Positions 13,050-25,153 of a stretch of DNA of 64,000 nucleotides are shown piece by piece (position 1 is the first letter of the stretch; the number at the start of each line of letters is the position of its first letter). The position numbers were made by a program, and so were the translations under genes. The notes under the pieces were generated by a model. That model was not told the DNA's origin. It was given only the letters and a program-made list of their open reading frames with translations, and did no database searches. This stretch comes from Schistosoma mansoni (taxonomy: Eukaryota; Platyhelminthes; Trematoda; Strigeidida; Schistosomatidae). The stretch lies in assembly GCF_000237925.1 (NCBI RefSeq), contig NW_017385987.1, positions 2,728,001 through 2,792,000 on the forward strand, given 5' to 3'.

Positions 13050-13525
13050 CCCGCAGAATTCGAATGTGAAGTTGATGACCTCATTGATCAAATAGCAGAG
13101 GATCCACCGTGTGATAAACTAAAGGCTGCAGTCATACAACGTATTTAAGCCGCAAACGAGAGAGACTCCTCCATTTGTTGGACATTTGTGACCTTGGTGA
13201 CAGAAAGTAACCTCATTTTTAGCAGTACGTGAAACGGTAGGTCGTAATCTATAAACTAGACGACTAGTTTTAAAGACAGGAGTGATTACACAGGTTACGT
13301 GCCATATGCAACAAATTCTGTATGTATCGAATAGGTCAATCACTCTCAAAGACTTGGCTGAAATGGCTGACTGGATGGTAGAAGTATATTGCGATCGTCG
13401 TAGAGTAGGAGTAGTACGAATAACAGTTGCAACGAATGGTGGAGACATGGCAACAACAGATCCTGGATACAACTCATCAATTTACAATCAACGATGTTTG
13501 TTATGTCCGAACGAGGAATAAATCG
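13050..13525 (+). pseudogene. gypsy gag remnant
   Basis: Fragments in different frames read CEVDDLIDQIAEDPPCDKLK (13058 on), KRERLLHLLDICDLGDRK (13152 on) and DLAEMADWMVEVY (about 13352 on). These match schistosome gypsy-type gag polyproteins, whose capsid ends with a similar LAEMADRIVEV block. Frameshifted, not functional. Confidence 0.6.
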
Positions 13526-13558
13526 ATGCTAACTGCTATGATTTAGTTATAGACTATT

Positions 13559-14020
13559 ATTACATATATTCTTACTGGGTAATTATTAAGTAGCTTTATT
13601 GCATATACATATTCATATTCCTTTAGTAATGGGCTTTGTTTTGACCTATGGACTACTATTAAACGATTCAGTACTCCTACGTTATTCCCAATTTATCGGT
13701 TACAGTATCACACGCTCACAGCCTTTTTTGACATGGTCTTGTGCGATTATTATTTTTCATTTTGTGGTGTGGTACGGTCTGGTCTGTCTGTATATAAACT
13801 GACTGTGTTCGAAATAAACGAATCACACAGAGGAGGCTGGTGTTTATGTGTTTGACTGAACGAACTGGGCTAGGCCGTAAGCTACTACCTCAGAGGACTA
13901 ACGAGAATTCAGAGTTGACGTGACGCTGCTAGTGCTTGTCCGCGTGCCGTTAGTTTAGCCCAGGGAAAAGGTCATATAAAGTGGCATTCTGATTGGCCAT
14001 TTTGTCGTGTGATAATTGAC
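13559..14020 (+). repeat. LTR-like sequence lying between gag and pol
   Basis: Similar to the reverse complement of about 50380-50804. Shared features are a TATA-like TATATAAAC, GAGGCTG.T.TT upstream of a GGGCTAGGC block, and a CTGATTGGC block near the 3' end. A promoter-bearing repeat between gag and protease is out of place for one gypsy element, so it was probably inserted as a solo LTR or moved by rearrangement. Confidence 0.5.
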
Positions 14021-14294
14021 AGGGGCAAGAATCATAACATTGTTTAACATCCGTTTCCTGGGTATGAGGTCTTCTTTCGGAAATAAACCATTATACAGAT
14101 CTGGATCAAGACCACTAAAACCAAGAGTATATATCAATTAGTACCGTGGGGAGTAGGGTAAAAAAGCGCGGAAACCCACAAGACTGTGTGGCTTTCCATC
14201 AACTGATCGAGATATCTCGGAAAACGGGCCAGCCAGACAGCTATGGTGACGAATACCCATGGCCAGATAGTTAGTCATCTTTATATCTAAGATA

Positions 14295-14420
14295 CTATGT
14301 CAGACACGGAATTTCTCGTTGACACTAGTAAGGAGGTTAACACAATCCCACCGATACTGTCCAGACGAAAACGCCCTACAAAATGTAACATATTTCTGAA
14401 AACGAAAGATAGGATCCACA
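14295..14420 (+). pseudogene. gypsy protease remnant
   Basis: The frame starting at ATG 14297 contains EFLVDTSKEVNTIPP, recognisable as a retrotransposon aspartic protease FLVDTGAEVSVIPP block. The catalytic DTG has become DTS, so it is inactive. Confidence 0.55.
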
Positions 14421-14869
14421 TCCCTACTGGTGGAGAGCAAACATTCGGACTAGACTCCGGCCTACTTTGTCATGGATCTTCATTGTAGTCCAGGTAAAAC
14501 GAACTAGTTCGAGAGCAGATTTCCAATGTTTTTATGAACAACTTATTAACAAGAATAGGAAGGAACTTATCGATGCGAACTCATGACTTCGAATTATTGC
14601 CCTTATTACTAGCAGTAAAATTTGTGCCATCCAGTCAGTAAAGCCAACAAAAACTGCATTTAGTGGTAATTTGTATGAGCTTGACAAAATCACAGGACCT
14701 TGAGGATGTCACAGGTATTTGAAGTTTGACAACGCTTTAACCGGTAACACCTACTACAAATAGTTCCCACATAGTAAAATCAAAAGTCGGAATCGATGGG
14801 GTTCGGAGATATATTTGATAGGGTATCAATATATCAAGAATCGACTGATCTAGCCTGGCTAGTGATCGC

Positions 14870-15060
14870 AGGAGAAGGTGAACGCAGCGTTCGCACTCGT
14901 GATCTGGTGTGGGTGCATGACCGAGCGCCTTCAGCTAGGTGAGTCCATTAAAACTAATTTGGTCAGCATCCAATATCGAACACTTACAGAGCTATTAATT
15001 TTGAGATTTATTTACCGCTACAACCTGGTTACCAAATTGACAAGGTATATGGCCATATAA
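14870..15060 (+). repeat. Dispersed repeat, partner at 47935
   Basis: Shares GTGATCTGGTG.GG.TGC, GAGCGCCTTCA and GATTTATTTACCGCTACA with 47935-48085. It lies inside the gypsy pol region. The family was not recognised. Confidence 0.55.
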
Positions 15061-15109
15061 AACACTGCTTCGTTACTAAATCCAACCAGTCAATGCAAAG
15101 CCACTCAGA

Positions 15110-15660
15110 ATGAGCCTGAGAAATCAAAAATCGCTGAGAGATAGTTAGAAAACATGTCGGAGTTGGGCATCATATGACAATCAGTGGCTCATGGGCTTCT
15201 CCACTAAACATGGTAGACTAGAACGATAATGACTGGCGTCCATATGGAGATCATCGTTGTTTGAATGTTCAGACAACAACAAACAACTATCCTATTCAGT
15301 TGCAAGGAAGGTAATCGACAGTAATGACTGATCACAAACCATTGTGTAGTTCAGTCAACACGTCCTATGATCGACGTTCACCATGTGAACTAATGATTAT
15401 TTTGTATTCGTTGTGTGTTTGATTTTGAATTCCAAACACAATGTTTTCGTCTGTGCTCACCTAGTTCTGTTTACTTAGATTGGGCTATTTCGGAGATTTC
15501 TAGTTCGTACAATAATTCATATACTTCCAAACATCACAGTACGACAACTGGAACACATCCCGCGATCCCCTTCACATGCATAATTTGTAAAAGGAAATGC
15601 AAATATCGTGGCTGATGCGTTATCCCAAACAGAAATCAGTTTTTTAACCCAGGGGCCAAA
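15110..15660 (+). pseudogene. gypsy reverse transcriptase / RNase H remnant
   Basis: Block DWRPYGDHRCLNV near 15229-15268 is the N-terminal RT motif WRPCGDYRxLN. After a gap come TDHKPL and SYDRRSPCEL (15325-15395), and then NIVADALSQTEISFL (about 15601-15648), the end of the RNase H region. The active-site YVDD segment is deleted. Confidence 0.7.
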
Positions 15661-16194
15661 CATTGATTTAGTGTACGTATGAAAGGCACAGGTAGATTAT
15701 ACTGAATAGAAAAGTATGCAAAGAAAGATCCACATTATTACCTTTTAGTGACCGGCCTGTCTCGATAAGAACACGATTGGAATAATAGAAACAATTATTA
15801 TTATTGTAACCAATTGCACCAGCGATTGTTTTACTGTGCTTGTTTAACCGTATCAGACTCACTTCTTGTTCCGCTATCCGCCTTGTTCGGTTCGAACTTT
15901 CTTACGCTCTGCCCATTTTGCCTGTACTCGTTGACACGTCTCGGTATTCTTTCGATACCACGAGATCGCCAATAAATATACTTTATCTGGACTAATTAAA
16001 GCCTTCTGGTTTGCGAGTTATCAAAGGAATCGAGTCGTTTCTGGGCACGTAATCGTACTGTAGTAGTGATCATAGTCCATCCTCGACTAGACGCCTACTA
16101 CAACCTAAACAGGTCTCAACTCTTTTTTCGGATTCTGTTATCATTTAGAATGTTGCCACAAATACTGGTCATCCTTTAATACCCTGAGTGTCAA

Positions 16195-17500
16195 AAACGG
16201 GCATTTCAACACGCTCAAAACCTAGAATTCCAGCAACAACCAGACATATAGCTTAACGTTTCGTTTGGTGCCATATGAAGACAAATGTTAGAATGTGACA
16301 AGGATGTTCATCCAGTCCGAACACAAAAGGAACCGACCATACACGGTCTGTACACAAGGTAAATTCCAAACACCAGATAGACAATTTCAACACGTGCACT
16401 TGGACATTGTTCACTATATGAACTGTAGCCTGTGTAAGATCCAAACTAAGGTCTGGCTGAAGAACAACTGTCCAGGTAGTTCAGACACATACTATCGCCC
16501 AGTTGAAATCAAAACAAGGGGATTGGGAAAATAACGGTTCTAAATTTCCTCATATATACAAACGTACATTATTACCTAAACAAATATTACTGCTCAGTTG
16601 TTCAACCAATAATTATTCCCCCAATAATCGATCTAAATTACAATAAATAGACAAATTGGTAAGGAATGTAAGAAAATTACCGGACGCACCAGAAAATAAG
16701 TATCATTTTATCCTTTCTGGATAGATCAAGTAAAAATCCGTTCAAAAGATAATAGTTTGTTGCTTTGTAAGACAAAGTGCTTCCAATTCTGGAAAAGTGC
16801 TTAAACTCACAATCAAAATGCACAATCCCAGTCAATACAAGCAACACAGCTAAAGGGGGCACAATCAATATGACTGCCACTTAGATTAATTACCATCTAA
16901 AACAGCATAAGTGCAGTTCAGGAAGAAACATAGAAACCCAAAGAAGGTGAAAGAAAAATGAAAAAAACTATAGTAAAATATTACAATCTCAAATGGCATC
17001 AAAAGGACTAATAAAGTGTACCAGTAAAGAAACCAATAAGAACAAATTGCAAATGTATACATGGAGGGATTTTCACGCACAAAATTCTCAAAATAGATCT
17101 TACAACCTGTCCCATAAATGGCACTTTATCCAAATTAATAGCTTAAGTATTCTTTGATCCCTGGATTGTCAATTACGGCGTTCCACTTACAATCACTACT
17201 GATCGGGATCCTCAGTTTCAGTTGGTTTTGTTCCGATTATTCACTAAACTGTTAGGAACATGTTACATAAAGACAACAGCCTACCACCTAGCAGCTAACG
17301 GTCTTATGGAAAGATTTCAACGGTAATTAAGAAACTTGTTTATGTCTCTGTCTAATACTACCAAGTGGAGCAATGCCCTACCATTTATTCTCCTCGGAGT
17401 ACTTTTATCGGTGAAAGAGGACATAGGATGCACATTAGACGAATACGTATGTGTAACAACTTTAGTGTTGCTTGGCAATTAAAACCATAAGGAGATACAA
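16195..17500 (+). pseudogene. gypsy integrase remnant, split by a repeat
   Basis: Part 1 (16195-16435) has RFVWCHMKTNV and QGKFQTPDRQFQHVHLDIV, the zinc-finger-to-core linker and the first catalytic Asp region. Part 2 (17110-17500) has DPWIVNYGVPLTITTDRDPQ, TTAYHLAANGLMERF and WSNALPFILLGV, which carry the second Asp and the Glu region. In-frame stops are present. About 670 bp of unrelated repeat separates the two parts. Confidence 0.75.
16438..17108 (-). repeat. 650-670-bp dispersed repeat, copy 1 (inside integrase)
   Basis: Clearly homologous to 34131-34790, from ATCCAAACTA to ATCTTACAAC, and diverged by roughly one base in six to ten. The minus strand has two open stretches with hydrophobic segments (16886-17080 and 16677-16880) that align with interrupted frames in the other copy. 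This suggests an ancestral membrane-protein reading frame or retrocopy. The family was not recognised. Confidence 0.65.
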
Positions 17501-18769
17501 TAACTTTCGAAATTACACTATTACGAACCACGTAGCAATTACAATTCTTGTAGTGAACAAGAAGACGAGTGGGGACAATCGAATTTATTCAAGCACAAAA
17601 TTACAGAATATCTCAATAAAATATGAGAACCATATTGTAAATAGCTAATTTGCAAACTATCAATCAATTATCTCAATCTTGACCGTTCCTTTTGCAAATA
17701 TCAGTCCATCGTCTCCGATTATCATTGTTCATGCATCTTCATATCAATTGCGTTTCGGTCCTGTTCTTTCGTTATCGATCTTCTACTGAAACGCATTCAA
17801 TGCTCGACCATCATTATATACTACTTATGTGGATACAAGTAACCCACACCACACTAATACGAACACGTGCAAACGTACATTACGAACAAGTTAGTAAATA
17901 TCTAAAAAAAAACATCCAAATTTGCCTTTGTTCAAATTGGCGCTGTCAGTATACCACCAGCCCCACCATCCGAAGGGCTATTTGAAGTCATAGAGTGAAC
18001 AGAAAAGTACTTCATCAATCAAAAAAAATAGTAAGAAGGACACTTCCTTTATAGACAGACCAAGATCTACCTTCCTAGATAGTCAACAAAACAGTAAATC
18101 TCAAAGTCAAACATAGAACCTGACCTCACAGAACCATCAAAACCGAAATACGACATTAACTGAACAAACAACTCGCTATGACATAATCATCAACAGACCT
18201 AAACGTTATGTTCACACTACCGTCTAAATCTTATACAAATTCCTTAACCAAACCTATTTACGTCTAGCTAATTTGTTTTCTATCCATTCATAATAAATCT
18301 ATGTTTATTCCCTTTGTCATCCTCACTTAAATAAATAAATTTCAATTCGTGGGTAAATTTGATTTCTGTCTAACGTGTCTCTAATTAAAAAGTTTATTAT
18401 CATTAGTAGTAGTATCTATATTATTATTATTATAGTTATTTAATGATGTTATTTAGTTGTGCTGTTCCTCTTCTAATTGCTGGGTATCAATTATTTTGTA
18501 ATAATAAGCCATACACACATTATAAAATTGTATATCAGCTTATCACACACTCATGCTTTATATATATGTACTTATTTTTGTGTGTTCATTCTTTTTATAA
18601 GTTTTGGAGTATTAATTGACAGAAGACCGTTTCATAGTTTTATTGGTCATCTATACAACTGATTTCGGAATCATAAAATAATACCTTCATGTGCATTCAT
18701 TGTATTTTTGTAGGGCCAATGATCTGACTCCAATTAAATCATATGAATGATTGTTGTCAAAATATGCAT

Positions 18770-18880
18770 CCTGTATATAATAAATGACTTAATTCGCGTT
18801 GGTGAATAACGGAATCAAATAAGTCAAATACGAGAATGGATTTCGAAGACATATATTTTGTACATTCTCTCTGACTTGAA
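18770..18880 (-). repeat. Fragment of the LTR seen at 38430
   Basis: The reverse complement matches 38800-38885 (ATCCATTCTCGTATTTGACT, ATTCACCAACGCG and GTCATTTATTA), so this is a 3'-end fragment of the same LTR family. Confidence 0.6.
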
Positions 18881-19553
18881 TTCTTAATCATCCGTGACTA
18901 CTAGAGTACATATTGAACAGTTGAGGAAGATACTGGTTTAGGTATTTCATCTAATTCTACTACTTTGTTCATCATACCATCTGAATAATTCTTAACACAC
19001 TTGATCCCCTTCACATCAAGTAAACGTTTTAATATTTATGGAAGAGATGTTGTGATTACCTTTTTGATTCGTTGAGTAACATGAATATGTTGCAAATAAT
19101 GTACACATTGCGGAAATTCTTTTTTTCAAGTTGTTTAAGACTCATTTTATCAGTTGAACCAACACTCATGGTTCTGGATGGATATCATGGTTCGTTATAG
19201 CGATTAATCAACAAAGTATGCAGAGTATTTCCAAGATGACTTTCAAATAAACCATGGAAGACACGAAACTAAAATTCCTATGAATCAGCTGTCGTATGAT
19301 AATTTTGCTTAAAAAGATTACATTCTCTCCTTGAAGAAATAATGAAAAATTAGACTTATTAAAATGGATTCGCTTAATATTTGGTTCAGCCATTATCTGT
19401 CCAGTAATAAAGCACTAAAGATGTAGCAAAATGAATATATTTCTGAATAAATCTCTGTTTAGGCGGAAGAAATAATTCGAAAAAAGTACACATCAAAAGT
19501 TGTGAAAATTTACTTTTACATCATTCATTGTCAAATAAAAACTAGAAATATTC

Positions 19554-22500
19554 TTATATAGTTGAAAATGTATCCGAATTATGAGTCACAGGCATGATGA
19601 AATAATTATTATCATTATTACCGATACTATTATTATTATTATTATTATTATGCTGCATAACTTTATTAGCAGTTATGTCAGGTATATCAGTTAATAGTTC
19701 ATTTTGTTTATCTATATTCGCAAGATCATTCTTGATCAATACTGGGATTAATAACTCATTATTAGTCCGATTTAATGGCTGTTTAATATCCGAAATAAAA
19801 TTGAAAATGAAGTTTGATTTTTCTAAATTTGAATGAAATGCAGTAAATGGTAAAGATGATATACAAGAATTTGAAAGTGAATTGTTATGTTTATACTGAT
19901 GATCACTTTGGTTATCAGTTGCTATCGAACTTAAATTATAACTGTTTTGCATTATATATTCATCAGGTTCATGATAAGATTGTTTAAAATAATCATTATC
20001 TGTTTTCAAAGTTTTTATAGCATTGTGTGAATTAAATTCAATAGAATCGCGACGTTCTCTGGCTCGACGATTTTGAAACCATATTTTAACCTTTGCAAAA
20101 GAAACAATAACAACGAATAACAAATAGGCTTAGCAAATTATGACAAAACAAAATTATACCAATATTTTTATTTAAGCAACTCAAAAACGATGATGTATTC
20201 AATATATATTTGATTAGATTATGGCTAGCAGTTGAAACCAGTACCCGCATTTCGTCCTAGTTAGGACTTGAAAGCTGAATGTGCCTGGAACTCAAAGCTG
20301 ATGTCCACTCCAAGACTCGAACCCCCAGTACTGTTTGCCCAGAACTTTATTGCATTATCGACTTAGCTACTGAGCCCGAACGGCCACTCACTTGTGAAAT
20401 GTGTATGACTTTTAATTCAGTTTAAAATAGTTTAGATAATCATATTGTTTATATTTTGATTGAAATTTGTTCCTTTTTCATTGACATATTTCCAGCTGTT
20501 TCCTATCTTATTTTGATGTACAATAATAAGAACCAGCCAGAAAATGAGAGAACCCCGCGAAATCTCTCTAATGTGAAAAATTCACCAACATATAGGTAAT
20601 CTGAAGCGATTTCAATGGAGATCTTTCCTCAAAGGAATTACAGAAGTCAGTGAATTCGATATCCTGCGTTAATCAGACATCATTCAGTAGACGTGGCGTT
20701 TGATATCAAATGATTATTTATGCTAATTAGGTAGAACGTTTGTGATCATTTGGGTTAGGTCAGACTATGGATGATACAGATAACCCCAACAACACTACAT
20801 TATCATTGTCCAACGTCGAATATTGACTGAAATCATAATTATGTACCATGGAATTTAAAATCAACGTCTATACTGTATCTTGTAATCACAAGATAGGAAA
20901 ATTATATGCTACTTTGTGATTGCATACGAGTTCAGTATTTCTCTTTTTTCCTGCTGCTTTTAACTTTGATAGAATTCTGTCGTTAAAACTACTGTTAGAT
21001 TTTCTTCTAGAATTTTATTTCGAAACGTTATGTTTTACTGGTCGCAAAGTTTAATACTAACTTTGGTTATTAGCATATGTTAATTAACAGAAGGGGTTTT
21101 GTGGAGATTTAGTATTTTCATGGTTGAAAGCGTGAGTCAATTGAAGCTAGACCACCAGGGAGAGCCTGGAAGCACTGGCCGGCCATTTCGTCCGATTATA
21201 GGACTCCTCAGCAGTGACTCATCGAGTTGGAAATACCGCCGACCAGGGGTCTACAGCGCACTTACAAGCGAGAATGACAGTAAGACTGGCAGGTTTTTGA
21301 CGTCGGTGAACTACGAGCGAGGGCGCACAGGCACTGTGCTGGTGTCGCGCCATTCCCGTCACTCGGTCAACTGACCCAGTCTTTATCGATCCTGAAAGAC
21401 TAGGTGTATTTTTTTGAGGCCTTCGATCGTGGGGTCGGTCAGGAGCGGTATTCTTTTTGGTCTTTGTTCTTTTTATTTTCCTTTTGTTTGACATTTTTTT
21501 TATTTTTTTTTTTTCTTTTTTTTTTTCTTTTTATTGTGCTCGTTTTTTTTTTTTATCATGTTTTGTTTTTTTTTTTTTTTATCGTTTTTTTGCTCAATTT
21601 TTTTTTTTTTTTTCATTGTTTTTTTTTTTTTTTAATTTTTGTTTTGTTGACTGTAGTATGGGTTCGATCACGCGAGGCGGAGTCGTGGATGCGCACTGCT
21701 GAGGAGTCCCACAATAAGACGAAACGGCCGTCCAGTGCCTTCAGGTTTTCCATGGTGGTCAAGCTTCAATGGACTCATGATCTCAACTATATAAAATTTG
21801 TTTCTATCTGAAACTGTTTATAGACAATATTTTCCTAAATTATAATGTTCAGTAAACTGTCAATCTAGCCATCATACATACCATGTGAGTCGTTGACGTA
21901 ATCTATCCAATCCCTCAAAGAAATTTATATTTTCATGTACTACTTTTTCAAATTTTCAAATTTATATTATTTGTATTCGAACACGGAAATAATTCATGCT
22001 GATTAACATTTAGAGAACTATATTTTAAAAAAATATTTTCAATACGAAAACACTGACTACTACTTAGATTACTTTGAAGATAAATTTAATTAAAAAGACC
22101 AGATTTTCGTCAACCACTTAATTGAACATAATATAGTTTTATCAACAAATAATTGATGGGTTTCTAGAAATTCTCATAGGAAGTTTTGATCTGTGGAGTC
22201 ATCTAGGCCATTAGAAAAACATATTATGTACATGGTTACTAATCATGATGGATCAATCAATATATGAAATCAGAAAATATGATTAGTTAAATTGTTATCC
22301 TAACTTAGTAATATAATGTCTACTGATTATATGTGTGAATTACTTATAAGTAGTAAATTAAGTCGATACCTTAGTTTGAAGTTATCTTTCATTTTTAACA
22401 GCATTTTAATTAATGTTTATTTTTAATAACAAAAATCTTTAAGGCATATATATATATATATATAATTACAAAACTGAAAGAATGCGAAAATCTTTACAAC

Positions 22501-24994
22501 TGTAATAGATTTTAAGCAAAGATGGTTAGTGGCTAGCAGTGGAATCCAGGACGCGCGTTTCGTCCTATTTGGGACTTGTCAGCTGGATGTACCTGCATTT
22601 CAGAGTTGATTTTAATTAATTACAAAAAATTATTTTAGTGAATCTACACGCTATTATATTCATTTATTCACTTTCATTGAAATTCACCAATAAAAGTGTT
22701 GTCAACATGAAAAGCTTTAACCTGAAATAACAAAATATATCTTTATTACTTTCATTTATATACAGTTTAAAAATGATATCGTTACTACTAATAAGGTTAT
22801 TTAGTTACATTTGTGATGGTGGAGAAGATTTGTAGCTCAGGTGGATGATTTTAATGGAGTTTTGTTCTCTGAGCTGGATGGTTTGGTCGTGAAATTTTCA
22901 TCGTCCTTTTGAACGACATCGTTCAGAAGTTACATTTGTATATATTTCTAATACATTAGATTTTATGAATTTCACTTTATCAAGTTACTTATTTTACCGA
23001 AACAATACAATCATTAAGATCATCCTCAACATTACTCAAATACTAATTAAATTAGTGAAAATATTTATCATTGTATTAGTTTACTAGAACCCGTTTTCAA
23101 ATATGATGGCATAACTTAATTGAATAATGTATAATTCAACTAATTTTCTATTATAAGTCCATAATTTTTTTAAAAATTTAATATCTAGGTTGAAACGTGA
23201 ATAATTACGTAACAACAAAATGTCATTATCTTTATTATCCTTTGTAATGTTAGTAAGAGTAATATTATTGTATTAATAGTTGTCAAGTTTAAATCTAAAG
23301 TGCATCAAGAAAAGATATTTGACTCCTATCATTTCCAGAAATATTCATGTGTGTAAACACTCATTCACACACACACACACAAATGACCATTAACAAATAG
23401 ACTTGATAAGACAATCAAAGAAATCCTTAATCCTATTTCGATCCATCTCTATATCTTTCAATCATAATTATATTTGATAGAAATAGTAAGGAATAAATAA
23501 AAGTCATTTGGTTATCATTTCATCTTAATTCACTATTCCATAAATTTTATAATTATTTAAACAGATGGTTAATCTAATTAACTCGCTTACTAGCTAACCG
23601 ACTAGTCAACCTGACGTGTATTCATACGTTTAATATCATAGAATAATGCCATTTAAATAGAACTGTAGGATTCGATTAAATTAATTAGAAATATGTATTA
23701 ATAACACCATTGCTTATTTATTTACTTAACGATGCAATAATCTTGTCTTCGTTATATCGTTTACGATTAATTTAAAATGATTTTAAAGAATAACAATCAC
23801 CAGGAGGAAACAGACTAAGTTCAGTTCGATTTAAACTTGTGCTTAACTGATTATCAGTAACAGTCTTATGTATATTCTTTTCATTTCACACACAGACAAC
23901 TTTCAATGCAGATACTTGTCTCCCGACAAATATATTCAGAGTAAATTGGTACTGGATTAGGAGGATGCTATAGCCTTCGATAAATAAGACAGTTTCTAGG
24001 AGACACCTACTATACTATAAACCTATTATGTTTGTGGATTCACTTGACTAGCTAGTGATTGAAACCTCAAATCCGACGATTCGTAGTGGAAACCAAAGAT
24101 CGGTGATAAGGAATTATTTGACCACCAAAATAAATCAAAACGATATATGCATACACTACTTTCCATATGACTTTATATGGTCACACTGACGGGCAGATTT
24201 GTATAATTTGGATGAGCAGTATTTAGCAAGAATTGATCAATAATTTACTAGGTGAATGTATGTTTGTAATATCAGATCGATTGATTTCCATACCGACTTG
24301 GTTAGGCGTTAATACAGTGATGGTAAATATTACGGAAAGAAGTGTTAAAATAGTTATTACGACCTCCCTAGAAATCCACTACATTTTAAGCTATATATAA
24401 CTATGCTTTAGAGGTGACTTTTTGTGCATAACAAGCCTTCCGTTTATCAAAGCAACCGATAGACATTTCTAAGTTAATGAGAAAATATTGAATTTTAGAA
24501 GGGTCCTCATTAGGGCTACTAAGGAAACTGAGGAGCTTCGCAAAACTGCTTAATAGGATCTATAAACTCCATTTTCCTCAAGCACATATATATATATATG
24601 TTCCGGATAAAAATTAATCTTCAAAATATGTACATTTAAATTTTGATAATATCATCAAATATGTTAATAAATTTACTTACGCGTGTTTCTGTAAGACTTA
24701 AATTTTTCGCCAATTGTTTCACTTCCCATCCACTTAAATATTTTGAATTTTGGAACTTTCGTTCTAATCCAAATATTTGATCACGTGAAAATGGTATACG
24801 TGGACTACGATTTTTATAATTTTTTGGACTATATACAATATTATCATCATTTTGGATCATAGAATTATTAGAATTTACAAATTGATCAGTATTGTTATGT
24901 TTGTCTTGTTCTGATAGCTCACTATAATTTAGACGTTCATTGAATGTATATTCGGGTAAAATTGTTCGAATTGATTCAAATGTTATTCTGTCAG
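19554..24994 (-). CDS. NKL-class homeobox gene (Msx/Msxlx-like), two 3' exons
   Basis: Exon 24994-24681 ends at ACACGC|GTAAGT. Exon 20090-19554 starts after TTTGCAAAG and ends at a stop. Joined, they give a full 60-residue homeodomain starting at NRSPRIPFSRDQ, with SLTETR|VKIWFQNRRARERR across the junction. The intron is therefore at the common 44/45 position, and Trp48, Phe49, Asn51 and Arg53 are all present. The product is a DNA-binding transcription factor. PxxPFS, YLS and the end RRARERR favour Msx/Msxlx relatives over Tlx or Nk families, but the class needs a tree. The C-terminus is rich in Asn, with a poly-Asn run coded by a TTA-type microsatellite. The frame 5' of 24994 has no Met (it is open to 25064), and TTTTTAG before 24994 is a likely acceptor, so further 5' exons are missing. 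The 4.6-kb intron holds several SINEs. Confidence 0.88.
20221..20396 (-). repeat. Sm-alpha-type SINE with decayed hammerhead (A1)
   Basis: The minus strand has a tRNA-like head (B box GGGGTTCGAGTCT) followed by a hammerhead region with intact stem II (GTCC/GGAC), GAAA and a GTA cleavage triplet. The CUGANGA box has become CTTTCAA, so it should be inactive. Confidence 0.7.
21090..21217 (-). repeat. Family-B hammerhead SINE, 5'-truncated (B1)
   Basis: The ribozyme lies at 21172-21217 on the minus strand: CTGAGGA, GTCC/GGAC stem and GAAA are intact, but the cleavage triplet is GGC instead of GTC. The 3' tail runs to the CACAAAACCCCTTC end. It is head-to-head with B2. Confidence 0.75.
21230..21654. 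other. G+C-rich patch followed by long T-rich tracts
   Basis: 21230-21450 is unusually G+C-rich. 21470-21640 is almost pure T with rare breaks. Both lie between two inverted family-B SINEs. The open frames on both strands are low-complexity and not credible proteins. Confidence 0.6.
21655..21800 (+). repeat. Family-B hammerhead SINE, head truncated (B2)
   Basis: Starts within the B box (GGGTTCGATC) and runs to the ...CTCAACTAT tail. It carries a nearly perfect hammerhead, listed separately. Confidence 0.75.
21693..21738 (+). ncRNA. Hammerhead ribozyme, family B, core intact
   Basis: Stem I is GCACTG/CAGTGC, perfectly paired. CTGAGGA, GAAA and the GTC cleavage triplet are all present. Stem II is GTCC..AGAC with one mismatch at the loop-closing pair. 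Stem III is the short palindrome ACGGCCGT, which could pair between two molecules. Confidence 0.75.
22516..22612 (-). repeat. Sm-alpha-type SINE 3' part with hammerhead (A2)
   Basis: The ribozyme lies at 22544-22588 on the minus strand: stem I ATCCAG/CTGGAT, stem II GTCC CAAATA GGAC, GAAA and cleavage at GCGCGTC. All match the published Sm-alpha layout, except that CTGANGA reads CTGACAA, changing G8, the proposed general acid. Predicted inactive. Confidence 0.8.
23231..23540 (+). repeat. Left arm of a 310-bp inverted duplication
   Basis: Nearly identical to the reverse complement of 29780-30095, including a (CA)n tract. It lies in the homeobox intron. No element type was recognised. Confidence 0.85.
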
Positions 24995-25153
24995 CTAAAA
25001 ATTGTAAAATATTCAAATTAATAATACGGAATAGGCACTTTTTGTTTATTTTACTAAAAATTTTCTAACAAATTACAGTTATTTTTATATACCACATCAA
25101 GATACCAAGTAATTTTTCACCAGATAATCTGAGTGATAATTAATTAGTGGCTT

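Larger units (their letters stand above)
13040..18090 (+). mobile_element. Decayed Ty3/gypsy LTR retrotransposon, broken by insertions
   Basis: The order on the plus strand is gag, an LTR-like block, protease, reverse transcriptase, RNase H end, integrase part 1, a 670-bp foreign repeat, integrase part 2 and the integrase tail with an IDR..STFLD motif near 18045-18080. All parts carry frameshifts and stops. Most of the RT palm is missing, with only about 50 bases between the N-terminal RT block and the RNase H connection. No intact LTR pair was identified. Confidence 0.75.

Noticed and set aside
18910-19040. Minus-strand stretch reading DVKGIKCVKNYSDGMMNKVV
   Set aside because: It looks codon-like but has no acceptor or Met before it, and no family is recognised; too weak to list as a gene.
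21404-21811. Phe-rich frames
   Set aside because: Translation of T tracts.
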